Part shown: positions 29,960 through 38,754 of the stretch, in pieces
How positions within the stretch are numbered: position 1 is the first letter of the stretch
Layout: every line of letters begins with the position of its first letter
From: Lactiplantibacillus dongliensis
GTDB taxonomy: Bacteria; Bacillota; Bacilli; Lactobacillales; Lactobacillaceae
Length of the DNA: 64,000 nt
Direction: 5' to 3'
Assembly: GCF_005405105.1 (NCBI RefSeq)
Contig: NZ_BJDK01000013.1
Location: 17,408 to 81,407, forward strand
Translations under genes and position numbers: made by a program
Notes under the pieces: model-generated
Database searches by the model: none
What the model was told of the DNA's origin: nothing
What the model saw: the letters and a program-made list of their open reading frames with translations, nothing else

Positions 29960-30169
29960 AAAAAAAGTCCCCTGCCATTCCAAAAGAATGACATAGGGAC
30001 GATTGATTTCGCGGTTCCACCCTACTTCTGAGTAACCTCAGCAGCTTAATTAATCTTCAAAGCTCCGAGAGCGCCAATTATAATCGCTTCTGACCATTTC
30101 TCACTCACTAGGCCTCACTGGATACCACGACGTATAATTTTCTCTCATCAACACTTAACTATTCAGTTC
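29960..30169 (-). promoter_or_regulatory. T-box riboswitch for glycine, controlling glyQS
   Basis: The minus strand contains AGGGTGGAACCGCG at 30023-30010, the conserved T-box bulge sequence that pairs with the tRNA acceptor end. It is followed by a terminator stem GTCCCTATGTCATTC / GAATGGCAGGGGAC and seven Us. In Stem I, GAGAG/CTCTC and AATTATA/TATAATT flank an internal loop in which GGC, a glycine codon, lies next to the CTCTC arm. Uncharged tRNA-Gly should therefore permit read-through into glyQ. Confidence 0.93.
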
Positions 30170-30175
30170 TTCATC

Positions 30176-30204
30176 ATCATAGCCGACTGTTACTAGTTTG
30201 TCAA
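30176..30204 (-). promoter_or_regulatory. SigA promoter of the glyQS T-box leader
   Basis: TTGACA (30204-30199) and TATGAT (30181-30176) are separated by 17 bases. The -35 box overlaps the recO stop codon. Confidence 0.85.
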
Positions 30205-30992
30205 TCATCATCGGTCTGCCGGGGTTTTAATGGTTGATACCAACTCCCCATCTGATCAATAAACCGTTTAGACTTTAGATGTATCCCGACTGAATTATCA
30301 TAGATTTCATCTAAAATTCGCCGCAATTGTTGCGCCGTCGTTTTTTTAACCGTCATCGAATGTACCTTACTCAAGTTCAACACTGAGAACTTCCGCAAGT
30401 AAAAGATGGCCGCTTGACTAGCATGCAGCCGGTGCGGATCTAGATGCCAGTGTTGCTGACACAATAGTCCCCCATAACTTTCCGAGTAATCTAACGGCAA
30501 GTCTTGCCGACCACACACGGCACACCAGCGCAGTTCCGGCGCAACCCCGAACGCGCCTAGTAATTGAATTTCAACCACATTAGCGACCAGTGCGGGGGCA
30601 ACACGCTGATCAATCAGCTGCAACGCGCTGGTAATCTGTTGATACCAACGCCCCACCGGCTGATTGTCCGGGTAAGCCACATCAATCAGATTCATGATAT
30701 ACGTCGCATAAGCATTCAACTCAATATCTTGACTAATCTGCTCAAAATACTGTACTGATTTGACACTATTGATATAAGACAAGCCCTGATCCCGCAAGTC
30801 ACCAACGTATTCACCCATCGTAAACGGCAACAACTCGGCCGCCATTTTAAACCCGCGCCGACGGGCACCACGAATAAAAAACATTTTTTTACCATATTCC
30901 GCGGTCAAAAATTTAATCAGCATATCGCGTTCACGATAATCGCGCCGATACAATAAAATACCGTTAAAGTTAGTGATCGTTTGTTGGGCCAT
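30201..30992 (-). CDS. recO: DNA repair protein RecO
   Basis: A 263-residue recombination mediator that loads RecA with RecR/RecF. An N-terminal OB fold (about 1-80) begins FNGILLYRRDYRERDMLIKF. The helical C-terminal domain carries a zinc-type Cys cluster (CAVCGRQDLP and LLCQQH, about 158-186). It follows era by 17 bases as last gene of phoH-ybeY-dgkA-era-recO. Its stop codon lies inside the glyQ promoter. Confidence 0.94.
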   Translation of the reverse strand: MAQQTITNFNGILLYRRDYRERDMLIKFLTAEYGKKMFFIRGARRRGFKMAAELLPFTMGEYVGDLRDQGLSYINSVKSVQYFEQISQDIELNAYATYIMNLIDVAYPDNQPVGRWYQQITSALQLIDQRVAPALVANVVEIQLLGAFGVAPELRWCAVCGRQDLPLDYSESYGGLLCQQHWHLDPHRLHASQAAIFYLRKFSVLNLSKVHSMTVKKTTAQQLRRILDEIYDNSVGIHLKSKRFIDQMGSWYQPLKPRQTDDD

Positions 30993-31009
30993 TTAATCAC
31001 CTAACGATT

Positions 31010-31915
31010 CTAATAATCATCTTGCCGATAGCCATAACTAGCTAACAGGTTTTCCCGATCTTTCCAGTTTTCTTGCACTTTGACCCATAATTCCAAGTAG
31101 ACCTTATCACCAAGCAAACGTTCAATATCCCGGCGAGCCATTGACCCAATCCGTTTTAACATACTGCCACCCTTACCAATGATAATTCCTTTTTGTGACG
31201 ACCGTTCAATAATAATCGTCGCTTGAATATGAATCTTCTCTTCATCTTGACGTTTGATCGAATCAATCACCACAGCAGTTGAATGTGGAACTTCTTGCCG
31301 GGTTAAGTCTAAGACCTTTTCACGAATCAATTCAGAAATAATGAAGCGTTCTGGATGATCCGTAATCTGATCAGCAGGATAATATTGTGGTCCTGCAGGC
31401 AATTTCGACTTCAAGGTTGCCACCAATTCATCAACATTATTACCTTCTAAAGCTGAGATTGGATAAACATCGGCCCACGAAATGGCATCCTTATACTGAT
31501 CCATAATTTCTAACAACCGGTCAGGATGAATCTGGTCAATCTTATTAATGACCAAATAAATCGGCTTGTTAACTGCCTTAAGCCGTTCAATAATGAAGTT
31601 ATCACCCGCACCACGACGTTCGTCCGCGTTGATCATAAAGAGCACCGCATCGACTTCGCCCAACGTTGACAAGGCCGACTTCACCATAAAATCACCTAAG
31701 CGACTGTGTGGTTTATGAATCCCAGGTGTATCGATAAAGACCATTTGCGTGTCTTTAGTGGTATAAATTCCTTGAATCCGGTTACGGGTCGTTTGGGCCT
31801 TATCGGACATAATGGCCACTTTTTGACCCACAATGCGGTTCAACAACGTGGATTTACCAACGTTAGGCCGACCGATAATTGCCACGAAGCCGGAATGAAA
31901 CTCTGTATTTGCCAT
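31010..31915 (-). CDS. era: GTPase Era
   Basis: A 301-residue GTPase that binds the 3' end of 16S rRNA during 30S assembly. G1 is [12 protein letters not shown] (16-27), G3 is DTPGIH, G4 is NKID and G5 is SAL. The C-terminal KH domain carries [18 protein letters not shown]. Length and order are normal. It is flanked by dgkA and recO in the standard Firmicute cluster, with a 17-base gap after dgkA. Confidence 0.97.
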   Translation of the reverse strand: MANTEFHSGFVAIIGRPNVGKSTLLNRIVGQKVAIMSDKAQTTRNRIQGIYTTKDTQMVFIDTPGIHKPHSRLGDFMVKSALSTLGEVDAVLFMINADERRGAGDNFIIERLKAVNKPIYLVINKIDQIHPDRLLEIMDQYKDAISWADVYPISALEGNNVDELVATLKSKLPAGPQYYPADQITDHPERFIISELIREKVLDLTRQEVPHSTAVVIDSIKRQDEEKIHIQATIIIERSSQKGIIIGKGGSMLKRIGSMARRDIERLLGDKVYLELWVKVQENWKDRENLLASYGYRQDDY

Positions 31916-31932
31916 AATTTATTCCCTTTCTA

Positions 31933-32349
31933 CTACCTTGTTAACACAAACTGCCAGATTTTAGGTACGAATAAGATCAACCCAACTAGTACCGCAAATG
32001 CCGCTGCAAATACAACGGCGCCAGCAGCTATATCTTTAACCTTTTTGGCTAACGGATGATAATGTGGTCCGGTTACCAGATCACAGATATTCTCCGCAAT
32101 CGTATTATTGATCTCACAAAGCATCACCATAAAGATGGCCAAGCACAACCATAACCATTCACTCGTTGTCAATTGGAAGTACCAGCCGGCTAGTAACGCC
32201 ACTACCCCCAAAACAAGGTGGGTCTGCATATTGCGCTCTTCTTTAACCACCGTTTTCAAACCGGACCAAGCATGTTGCCAAGACTGCCAAAATGAATGGT
32301 TCTTTTCGATTTGTGGTTTATTTGATTTATTTTGCGAGTCCATAGTCAT
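31933..32349 (-). CDS. dgkA: Diacylglycerol/undecaprenol kinase DgkA
   Basis: A 138-residue small membrane kinase with three to four helices and the conserved EINNTIAENICDLVTG motif containing the catalytic Glu. In Gram-positives the family phosphorylates undecaprenol to recycle the cell-wall lipid carrier. The start ATG 32349 follows AAGGAAG by 7 bases and overlaps the ybeY stop by 23 bases. The N-terminal 30 residues are hydrophilic and cytoplasmic. Confidence 0.93.
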   Translation of the reverse strand: MTMDSQNKSNKPQIEKNHSFWQSWQHAWSGLKTVVKEERNMQTHLVLGVVALLAGWYFQLTTSEWLWLCLAIFMVMLCEINNTIAENICDLVTGPHYHPLAKKVKDIAAGAVVFAAAFAVLVGLILFVPKIWQFVLTR

Positions 32350-32806
32350 CTAAAATCTTCCTTTGTAACCCAAACATTTCTTGCTCATCCGCTGGTTGCA
32401 GGTGGTCGTAGCCGTTCAAGTGCAAAAAGCCATGGACGACTAAATAACCTAACTCCCGTTCACGCGAGTGTTGTAAGAATTGGGCTTGTTCGTCAACCTT
32501 ATCAACTGAAATCATGATATCCCCTAAGTTTAACGGCATTTCTGCGGCCATCTCTGGGTCCATCACAATCACATCATCGGCGTCATCATCATGCATGGCA
32601 AAACTAATCACGTCGGTGGGCCGGTCAACGCCCCGGTACTGCTCATTAATTTTTTGAATCTCATCATTGTTCATTAACGTTACTGAAACTTCGGTATCAT
32701 CACGAAGCTTCAACTCTTGCCCCGCTGCCGCAATCAAATCCCGAATCAATTGTAAGTCAGCTGCCGCAGCACCGGCGGCCGTTTGATCATATAATTCTAA
32801 GTCCAT
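32327..32806 (-). CDS. ybeY: rRNA maturation endoribonuclease YbeY
   Basis: A 159-residue zinc-dependent nuclease that takes part in 16S rRNA 3' maturation and ribosome quality control. The zinc site HGFLHLNGYDH (family HxxxHxxGxDH) and RPTDVISFAM are complete. ATG 32806 is preferred because GGAGG lies 5 bases upstream. It follows phoH closely and overlaps dgkA, so all are one transcription unit. Confidence 0.96.
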   Translation of the reverse strand: MDLELYDQTAAGAAAADLQLIRDLIAAAGQELKLRDDTEVSVTLMNNDEIQKINEQYRGVDRPTDVISFAMHDDDADDVIVMDPEMAAEMPLNLGDIMISVDKVDEQAQFLQHSRERELGYLVVHGFLHLNGYDHLQPADEQEMFGLQRKILDDYGLAK

Positions 32807-32818
32807 AACTGCCTCCAT

Positions 32819-33796
32819 TTAGTGCTTTTCGCCAGCTTCATACGCCGTAATAATCTTGGCAACTACTGGATTACGGACAACATCATCGGCCGTAAAGTTG
32901 ACAAACGAAATATTACTAATGTGGTTTAAGATATGTTCCGCTTGAATCAAGCCACTCGTGGTATTGCGCGGTAAATCAATTTGTGAAATATCACCATTGA
33001 CGATCATCTTGGCATCAAAACCTAACCGCGTTAGGAACATCTTCATTTGCGCATTGGTCGTATTTTGAGCTTCATCTAAGATGACAAAGGCGTGATCTAA
33101 CGTCCGCCCACGCATATAAGCTAACGGTGCAATTTCAATCACACCACGATCCATTAACCGTTGGGTATGTTCAGCACCATAAATTTCATACAAGGCATCA
33201 TAGATTGGCCGCAGATAGGGGTCAACCTTTTCCTTTAAATCACCTGGCAAGAAGCCTAAGCTTTCACCAGCTTCAACGGCGGGACGCGTGACAATAATCT
33301 TTTCAACGTCACCACGCTTTAAAGCCGCGATGGCCATCACAACTGCGAGATAAGTCTTCCCAGTCCCCGCTGGTCCAATCCCAAAGGTGATGTCACTCTT
33401 GGCAACGGCCTGTACATATTGACGTTGGCCAAAGTTCTTTACACGAACGGGCCGACCACGATTATCTTTAATAAGCGTTTCCGCATATAAATCTTGAAAA
33501 TAGTCTAAAGTACCGCGATTGACCATCTTAATCGCACTGATCACATCGGGGGCACCGATTTGAATATTTTGTTTAATTAAACTCGATAAATTCTTAAATA
33601 CAGCTTGGGTTTTATGAACGGCTTCTTCGTCATCCCCACTAATGGTCACTTGATCGCCAAAAACATGGAGGCTAACGTGCAGCCCGTCTTCTAACATCGC
33701 CAAATACTGATCTTCTGGGCCAAGTAAGGCTACCGATTGCGTGGGATCAGCGATGAGAAACTTTTGTTCATATTTTGAGTTTTCGGTCAAAAACAT
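32819..33796 (-). CDS. PhoH-like ATPase
   Basis: A 325-residue PhoH family protein with a KH-like N-terminal region (about 45-90) and an ATPase core. Walker A is GPAGTGKTYLAV, Walker B is HAFVILDEAQN, and RLGFDAKMIVNGDISQIDLP is conserved. Its ATP-dependent role, probably in RNA metabolism, is inferred from linkage to ybeY. Start uncertainty: ATG 33796 is only 3 bases from AAGGAG, whereas TTG 33790 would have 9-base spacing. Confidence 0.92.
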   Translation of the reverse strand: MFLTENSKYEQKFLIADPTQSVALLGPEDQYLAMLEDGLHVSLHVFGDQVTISGDDEEAVHKTQAVFKNLSSLIKQNIQIGAPDVISAIKMVNRGTLDYFQDLYAETLIKDNRGRPVRVKNFGQRQYVQAVAKSDITFGIGPAGTGKTYLAVVMAIAALKRGDVEKIIVTRPAVEAGESLGFLPGDLKEKVDPYLRPIYDALYEIYGAEHTQRLMDRGVIEIAPLAYMRGRTLDHAFVILDEAQNTTNAQMKMFLTRLGFDAKMIVNGDISQIDLPRNTTSGLIQAEHILNHISNISFVNFTADDVVRNPVVAKIITAYEAGEKH

Positions 33797-33895
33797 GGAC
33801 TCCTTTATTGACAGATTTATTAGCCATTGAAAGCCAATGGCACCCGCGACGTGACGCACAATGTCAACGCTTAAAAGCGGGTTTGGTGTTAACTA

Positions 33896-33904
33896 ATCAT
33901 AGCA
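33896..33904 (-). promoter_or_regulatory. Extended -10 promoter before phoH operon
   Basis: TGC immediately precedes TATGAT (33901-33896) on the minus strand, about 100 bases before phoH. The -35 region is weak. The leader it would make has no clear known motif. Confidence 0.45.
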
Positions 33905-33960
33905 TAAAAGCCTGGCCACGACCAGCTTCACGAACGCTTGGTCGACTAGTCTGACGACAC

Positions 33961-33992
33961 AAAAAAAGCCAGGGAAAAATTTCCCTGACTAA
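33961..33992 (-). terminator. Terminator of rpsU-yqeY
   Basis: AGTCAGGGAAA pairs with TTTCCCTGGCT around a very short loop and is followed by seven Us on the minus strand. Confidence 0.9.
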
Positions 33993-33995
33993 CCG

Positions 33996-34439
33996 TTAAT
34001 TCAATAATGATTTAACTGTTTGGTTGATAAGCTTGCCATCCGCCTGACCTTTAAGTTTTGGCATTACCGCACCCATTACCTTACCGAAGTCACCTTTACC
34101 GGTGGCGCCGACTTGTTCAATCGTTGCCGCAACCACTTGTTTGACTTCTTCGTCAGACAACTGCTTTGGCATATATGATTCAACTAACGTAATTTCAGCT
34201 TTAACCCCATCAACTAGATCTTGACGATTCGCGCTTTGGAATTCCTCAAGTGATTCGCGCCGTTGCTTCAATTCACGTGATAACACGCTCACTTCTTCTT
34301 CGGCCGTTAAATCATGACCCGCGTTAATCTTTTCATTCATTAACGCAGACTTCAGCATCCGCAACACGCTAAGGCTTTGCTTATCGCGAGCTTTCATCGC
34401 AGCTTTAAGATCACCATTGAGTGTATCAACTAGACTCAT
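33996..34439 (-). CDS. GatB/YqeY domain protein
   Basis: A 147-residue helical protein of the YqeY family, homologous to the C-terminal tail domain of GatB that binds tRNA. SLVDTLNGDLKAAMKARDK and VMGAVMPKLKGQADG are typical. Its cellular role is unresolved. It follows rpsU by about 43 bases and ends at a strong terminator, the usual rpsU-yqeY pairing in Firmicutes. Confidence 0.93.
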   Translation of the reverse strand: MSLVDTLNGDLKAAMKARDKQSLSVLRMLKSALMNEKINAGHDLTAEEEVSVLSRELKQRRESLEEFQSANRQDLVDGVKAEITLVESYMPKQLSDEEVKQVVAATIEQVGATGKGDFGKVMGAVMPKLKGQADGKLINQTVKSLLN

Positions 34440-34482
34440 TGGATATCCTCCTTCGATTCAATTAAAATCAACAAGATGTTGA

Positions 34483-34671
34483 TTACTTGAAACGACGACG
34501 GTTCTTACGCTTACGAGCAGCTTCTGATTTTAACTTTTTCTTCACACTTGGTTTTTCGTAAAATTCCCGTTTGCGGTATTCTTGTAAAGTACCACTTTTT
34601 GAAACGGTACGTTTAAAGCGACGAAGAGCATCATCAAGAGATTCGTTTTTACGAACGACTGTTTTTGCCAT
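34483..34671 (-). CDS. rpsU: Ribosomal protein bS21
   Basis: A 62-residue, strongly basic small-subunit protein. [21 protein letters not shown] and the Lys/Arg-rich tail are diagnostic of bS21, which sits near the anti-Shine-Dalgarno end of 16S rRNA. GGAGGG lies upstream of the ATG. It is driven by a strong promoter. Confidence 0.97.
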   Translation of the reverse strand: MAKTVVRKNESLDDALRRFKRTVSKSGTLQEYRKREFYEKPSVKKKLKSEAARKRKNRRRFK

Positions 34672-34747
34672 TTAAAATTCCCTCCCTCCGAGCTTGAAAA
34701 GTAACCGTCAAATTATGCATACTTACATAATACAACTGTTCTAGTAA

Positions 34748-34776
34748 ATTATACATAAATAGAAAAACCACGTCAA
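34748..34776 (-). promoter_or_regulatory. Strong SigA promoter of rpsU
   Basis: TTGACG (34776-34771) and TATAAT (34753-34748) have a 17-base spacer on the minus strand, about 75 bases before rpsU. Confidence 0.85.
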
Positions 34777-34855
34777 CAAAAGTTTAAAGATTAATGCAAA
34801 ATATTTCAAAATGGCTGGTCTTAACCGCAATAAATCGTTTTCATAAACCCTTGGC

Positions 34856-34864
34856 TATGCTACA
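34856..34864 (+). promoter_or_regulatory. Extended -10 promoter of the DUF299 gene
   Basis: TGC precedes TACACT in CTATGCTACACTAG, about 40 bases before the start codon. TTTTCA lies about 17 bases upstream of the -10. Confidence 0.5.
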
Positions 34865-34901
34865 CTAGAGTCACTATTGATACGGAAATGAGGGTTTAAT
34901 C

Positions 34902-35717
34902 ATGCAAGCCATTAAAATTTTTATTTTATCTGATTCAGTTGGCGAAACGGCCCATGCAGTCGCCCAAGCCGGCGCCGCTCAGTTCGGCGATTTAGATATT
35001 ACTTATCAACGGTTCCCTTTCGTTCGGACGGAGTCCCTACTTCAAACGGTACTCGCACAAGCTTTAAAAGAGCACGCCATCGTCTACCATACTTTTGTCG
35101 ACCGTAAGTTAAGTCAGAGCGTAAACGTTTTTTGTCAGGCTCACGACTTACCTTATAATGATGTCATGACACCAACGCTGGATTTGTTTTCCGGCATCAC
35201 GCACCGGCAACCCGTTAACAAACCGGGTAAAATGCATGACTTAAATACCAATTACTTTGATCGCATCAACGCGATTGAGTTCGCCGTGACTTACGACGAT
35301 GGTAAGAACCCGGCTGGCTTCTTGGATGCCGATGTTGTCTTACTAGGGGTCTCACGGACGTCCAAGACGCCACTATCCTTATACTTAGCCAACCGTAACT
35401 TAAAAGTCGCCAACTTACCATTAGTTCCTAAAGCCCAAATTCCAGACGAAATCTGGCAAGTTGACCCGAAAAAGATCTTTGGTTTAACTAATGATCCAGA
35501 ACAGCTCAACACGATTCGTCGCGAACGGATGATTCAATATGGCCTAAACCCAGATACGGTTTATTCCAATACGGATAAAATCAAAGCGGAACTCGCTTAT
35601 GCAGACACAATTTTCAAAAAGATTGGCTGCCTAGTCATCAACGTGGCTAACAAGTCGATTGAAGAAACGGCTACCCTGATTACTGAAAGTTTAGGTTACA
35701 ACGAACCCAATCGTTAA
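34902..35717 (+). CDS. PPDK/PEP-synthase regulatory protein (DUF299)
   Basis: A 271-residue kinase/pyrophosphorylase of the DUF299 family (YqfL, PpsR). Members phosphorylate a regulatory Thr of pyruvate phosphate dikinase or PEP synthase using ADP, and reverse it with Pi. IKIFILSDSVGETAHAVAQ at the N-terminus and the P-loop-like GVSRTSKTPLSLYLANR (about 150-165) are the family hallmarks. No target enzyme is encoded in this window. ATG 34902 follows GAGG by 8 bases and an extended -10 (TGCTACACT) precedes it. It converges on nfo with a shared terminator. Confidence 0.92.
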   Translation: MQAIKIFILSDSVGETAHAVAQAGAAQFGDLDITYQRFPFVRTESLLQTVLAQALKEHAIVYHTFVDRKLSQSVNVFCQAHDLPYNDVMTPTLDLFSGITHRQPVNKPGKMHDLNTNYFDRINAIEFAVTYDDGKNPAGFLDADVVLLGVSRTSKTPLSLYLANRNLKVANLPLVPKAQIPDEIWQVDPKKIFGLTNDPEQLNTIRRERMIQYGLNPDTVYSNTDKIKAELAYADTIFKKIGCLVINVANKSIEETATLITESLGYNEPNR

Positions 35718-35724
35718 GTTATTT

Positions 35725-35768
35725 AAAAAAGAGCCGCTCGGGATTTTTTCCTAAGCGGCTCTTTTTTA
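35725..35768. terminator. Bidirectional terminator between DUF299 gene and nfo
   Basis: AAAAAAGAGCCGCTCGGG and CCTAAGCGGCTCTTTTTT form a long stem with A/U tracts on both flanks between the converging genes. Confidence 0.92.
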
Positions 35769-35776
35769 GTCCTCAC

Positions 35777-36673
35777 TTAAACTTGTTGTTCAATATCACG
35801 AATCAAATTAGGGTTAAATCGGCCCGCTTTTAACATCGCAATCTCATATTTATAAGGTGGCAATTGATGTTTCTTATCTGGCCCAACATACGGTGTTTCT
35901 AAAATCTTACTAATGCCAGTTAATTGTGGATGATGGGCAACGGCATTTAACGTCTCAAACCCAATCGTTCCCATCCCAATATTAGTATGTCGATCTTTGT
36001 GCGCACCTTGGGGATTCTTAGAATCATTCAAATGAATAACCTTTAACCGATCCAAGCCAATCACGTGATCAAACTCATTCAAAACACCGTCAAAATCAGC
36101 TTTAATCGCATAACCTGCATCGCTGGTATGACAAGTATCAAAAGTAACGGACAATTTTTCATTATACGTGACCCCGGCAATCATCGCCGCAATCTCTTCA
36201 AACGTCCGGCCGACTTCCGTCCCTTTACCCGCCATTGTTTCAATCGCAATCTGAATTTTTTGATCCGGCCGAATGACCATATTCAACCCCTTAATGATCT
36301 GTGCAATCGCAGCTTCAGCGCCAGCCCCAACATGCGCCCCGGGATGGAGGGTCAATTGGGTCGCGCCAACGGCTTCAGCACGTTCAATTTCATGATACAA
36401 AAAGTCCGTTGCAAATTCAAAGTAGCCCGGTTTTTTAGTATTCCCAAGATTCACAATATATGGGGCATGCACCACGATTTGTTGTAAATCATGCGCCGCC
36501 ATCACCTTTTGACCCGCTGCAATATTCAGCTCATCAATGGGCTTACGGCGGGTGTTTTGTGGTGCCCCGGTATAAATCATAAACGTATTAGCACCATAGC
36601 TAACCGCCTCATTTGCAGACCCGAGCAACATATCTGGCGCTTTCATTGATACATGTGATCCTAATCTAAGCAT
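35777..36673 (-). CDS. nfo: Endonuclease IV (AP endonuclease)
   Basis: A 298-residue zinc enzyme that cuts DNA at abasic sites. Metal ligands appear in [53 protein letters not shown] and [14 protein letters not shown] 36673 (MLRLGSHVS) follows GAGG by 9 bases. The frame extends 52 codons further upstream, but that stretch runs inside the overlapping tagF-like gene and does not look like Nfo. The 8-base overlap with that gene suggests co-transcription. Confidence 0.95.
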   Translation of the reverse strand: MLRLGSHVSMKAPDMLLGSANEAVSYGANTFMIYTGAPQNTRRKPIDELNIAAGQKVMAAHDLQQIVVHAPYIVNLGNTKKPGYFEFATDFLYHEIERAEAVGATQLTLHPGAHVGAGAEAAIAQIIKGLNMVIRPDQKIQIAIETMAGKGTEVGRTFEEIAAMIAGVTYNEKLSVTFDTCHTSDAGYAIKADFDGVLNEFDHVIGLDRLKVIHLNDSKNPQGAHKDRHTNIGMGTIGFETLNAVAHHPQLTGISKILETPYVGPDKKHQLPPYKYEIAMLKAGRFNPNLIRDIEQQV

Positions 36674-37883
36674 CTTGTGTCGCCTCAATTCCAATTTGTT
36701 GAAGTACTTTTTGACTCGCACGACCATCTTCCCAGCCACAGAATCGCTTATAAAAAGCCGGTGCCGCCGCGGTTGGCTGCCAGTGGCCGGCCGTATAACG
36801 ATCCAAAGCCGCATACAAGGCCGCCGCATCCGTCACCAACGGTCCTGGCAATTCACTTTCATAGTCAAAGTAAAAGCCACGTAATTGATCACGATAATGT
36901 TCCAGATCATACGCATAAAACAATTGCGGCCGTTTGAGATTGGCATAATCAAACATCACCGAAGAATAGTCTGTAATCATTAAGTCACTAATCAAGTATA
37001 AATTAGTAATGTCCGTTTCCGCCAAAATTTTGACCCGGTCTTCAAAGCCCGTAATATCGATCTGATCCTTCACTAAGTAATGGGGCCGTAACACCAAGAC
37101 CGTATCTGCCGAAACATGCTGAAAGAAAGTTGCAAGATCGAACGGAAGCTTGAAATTATAACGACCCACATATTGAAAGTCATCATCTCGCCAAGTTGGG
37201 GCATACAAGATCACCTGGGCATCTGCTCGCCCTACTAATTGCTGCTTTAACTGGGCCGTTTCTGAAGCAGTTGTATGATACAAACGGTCGTTGCGGGGAT
37301 ACCCGGTATCTAGCCACTGCTGATTGAACCCAAAGGCATGGGCAAAGATATCATGCGAATATTGATTGGGGGCAATCAGATAATCCCAACGTTTAGCTTC
37401 ATCAATAAACTTCTGATGATACGTTTGCGTGTCGGTACCGGGAATTTCCACCGCGTCAATATCAACACCTAAATGTTTTAACGGCGTTCCGTGCCAAGTT
37501 TGTACATAAGTCGTCCCACTGTTCTTGTGCCACCAACGCGGTAACCGGGAGTTAAAGACCCAAAAGTCGGCCCGTGCCATGACCCAAATCCATTTTAAAT
37601 GGAAACGTTTCAATAGTTGAATCTCAGGATAACGCGCTTTTAAAGCCGCATATTTACGTGGCTTCACATTAAAATAGCAACGATCTGCATACTCCGGATG
37701 TTGCGCCAACAAAGCCTGATATAAAGCCATAGGATTATCATTAATATCATTGCCATTAAAACTCTCAAAGACGAAGCTGTGTTTTTTTACGGGTAATAAA
37801 ATGAACCCATCGTTCAACACGATGAGTCCACCTCGAATGAGAATCTTAATCGCAGTCATTAAACGGTGTTTAAGTCTAGCCAT
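36666..37883 (-). CDS. CDP-glycerol glycerophosphotransferase family protein
   Basis: A 405-residue teichoic-acid-type transferase that moves glycerol phosphate from CDP-glycerol to an acceptor. [33 protein letters not shown] and [18 protein letters not shown] are the conserved blocks of the TagF/TagB family, with the two catalytic His in WHG and RPH. It is missing the large N-terminal region of full polymerases, so it could be a primase, short polymerase or decorating enzyme. ATG 37883 follows AAGGAG. It is the third gene after another family member and a permease. Confidence 0.88.
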   Translation of the reverse strand: MARLKHRLMTAIKILIRGGLIVLNDGFILLPVKKHSFVFESFNGNDINDNPMALYQALLAQHPEYADRCYFNVKPRKYAALKARYPEIQLLKRFHLKWIWVMARADFWVFNSRLPRWWHKNSGTTYVQTWHGTPLKHLGVDIDAVEIPGTDTQTYHQKFIDEAKRWDYLIAPNQYSHDIFAHAFGFNQQWLDTGYPRNDRLYHTTASETAQLKQQLVGRADAQVILYAPTWRDDDFQYVGRYNFKLPFDLATFFQHVSADTVLVLRPHYLVKDQIDITGFEDRVKILAETDITNLYLISDLMITDYSSVMFDYANLKRPQLFYAYDLEHYRDQLRGFYFDYESELPGPLVTDAAALYAALDRYTAGHWQPTAAAPAFYKRFCGWEDGRASQKVLQQIGIEATQDA

Positions 37884-37898
37884 TAAGTTGCTCCTTTT

Positions 37899-38717
37899 TT
37901 AAATCAAATCAACAAATCGTGATCGGAATTTATAATGTAAGTGAGAGCCAACCAATAAGACTAATAAAACAAAGCCCCAGAAAATCAAGGTTAACAATGG
38001 TCGACTCCACATGTAAGTGTCCGCACTCTGGTGAAACATTGAATTCCGGAAACCGGAAATAATGTACCAGAATGGATTTAACTCTAAGATGCGGACAAAT
38101 GGTGCTGGAAAACCAGTCGTTTGAAAGTTGAATAAGACGCCGGATAGATAAAACAACATCCGCATCATAGATTGTAACAAGATCTGCCAATCACGCACTA
38201 GCACTGAAACCGTGGAATTGAACGTACTCAATGCAAACATCAAGCACATCATCGCAAAGAAATAGTAAATCCATTGTAACCAAGCGATAGCGGGATAGAT
38301 GCCATTAAAGAAACCTAACGCGATTGAAAAGACCAGCATGGTCCAAAAGGAATTCAAATTCCCAATAATTCGAATTGAAGGTAGCACCGAAACTGGGAAC
38401 TTCATCTTCGAAACCATGCCAACCCGTTGATAAATCGCCTTGGACCCATCTAAGACAGCACGGTTCATAAAGAACCAAGGGGTAATCCCAATAACCATCC
38501 ACATTAAGTAGGACACCCCACCAAGGTTACTCCCTTTTTTGAACCCATTGCTAAAGACAATCCAATAAATCCCGATTTGAATCAACGGATATAAATATTC
38601 CCAAGCTAATCCCAAATAATGGTTTTGATAACTGGCTTGATCCTCATAATTTGAGATCCGCCAAATAATTCCCCAATTTTGGAATTGCTCTTTAATAATC
38701 GTTACGACCTCTTTCAA
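37899..38717 (-). CDS. TagG-like ABC-2 polysaccharide/teichoic acid export permease
   Basis: A 272-residue permease with six predicted helices in the ABC-2 family. GLAWEYLYPLIQIGIYWIVF, YLMWMVIGITPWFF and LELNPFWYIISGFRN are typical of TagG/RfbA-type exporters of lipid-linked polymers. It starts at TTG 38717, with AGGAAG upstream. The matching ATPase (TagH-type) is not next to it or elsewhere in the window, so it must borrow one encoded elsewhere if functional. Confidence 0.88.
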   Translation of the reverse strand: MKEVVTIIKEQFQNWGIIWRISNYEDQASYQNHYLGLAWEYLYPLIQIGIYWIVFSNGFKKGSNLGGVSYLMWMVIGITPWFFMNRAVLDGSKAIYQRVGMVSKMKFPVSVLPSIRIIGNLNSFWTMLVFSIALGFFNGIYPAIAWLQWIYYFFAMMCLMFALSTFNSTVSVLVRDWQILLQSMMRMLFYLSGVLFNFQTTGFPAPFVRILELNPFWYIISGFRNSMFHQSADTYMWSRPLLTLIFWGFVLLVLLVGSHLHYKFRSRFVDLI

Positions 38718-38754
38718 GGCTCAGCCACTTCCTATCTCTTAATTCTAATAATGG

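Noticed and set aside
36674..36829. 52-codon N-terminal extension of nfo
   Set aside because: The extension does not resemble endonuclease IV and lies within the overlapping transferase gene; ATG 36673 has a good ribosome binding site.
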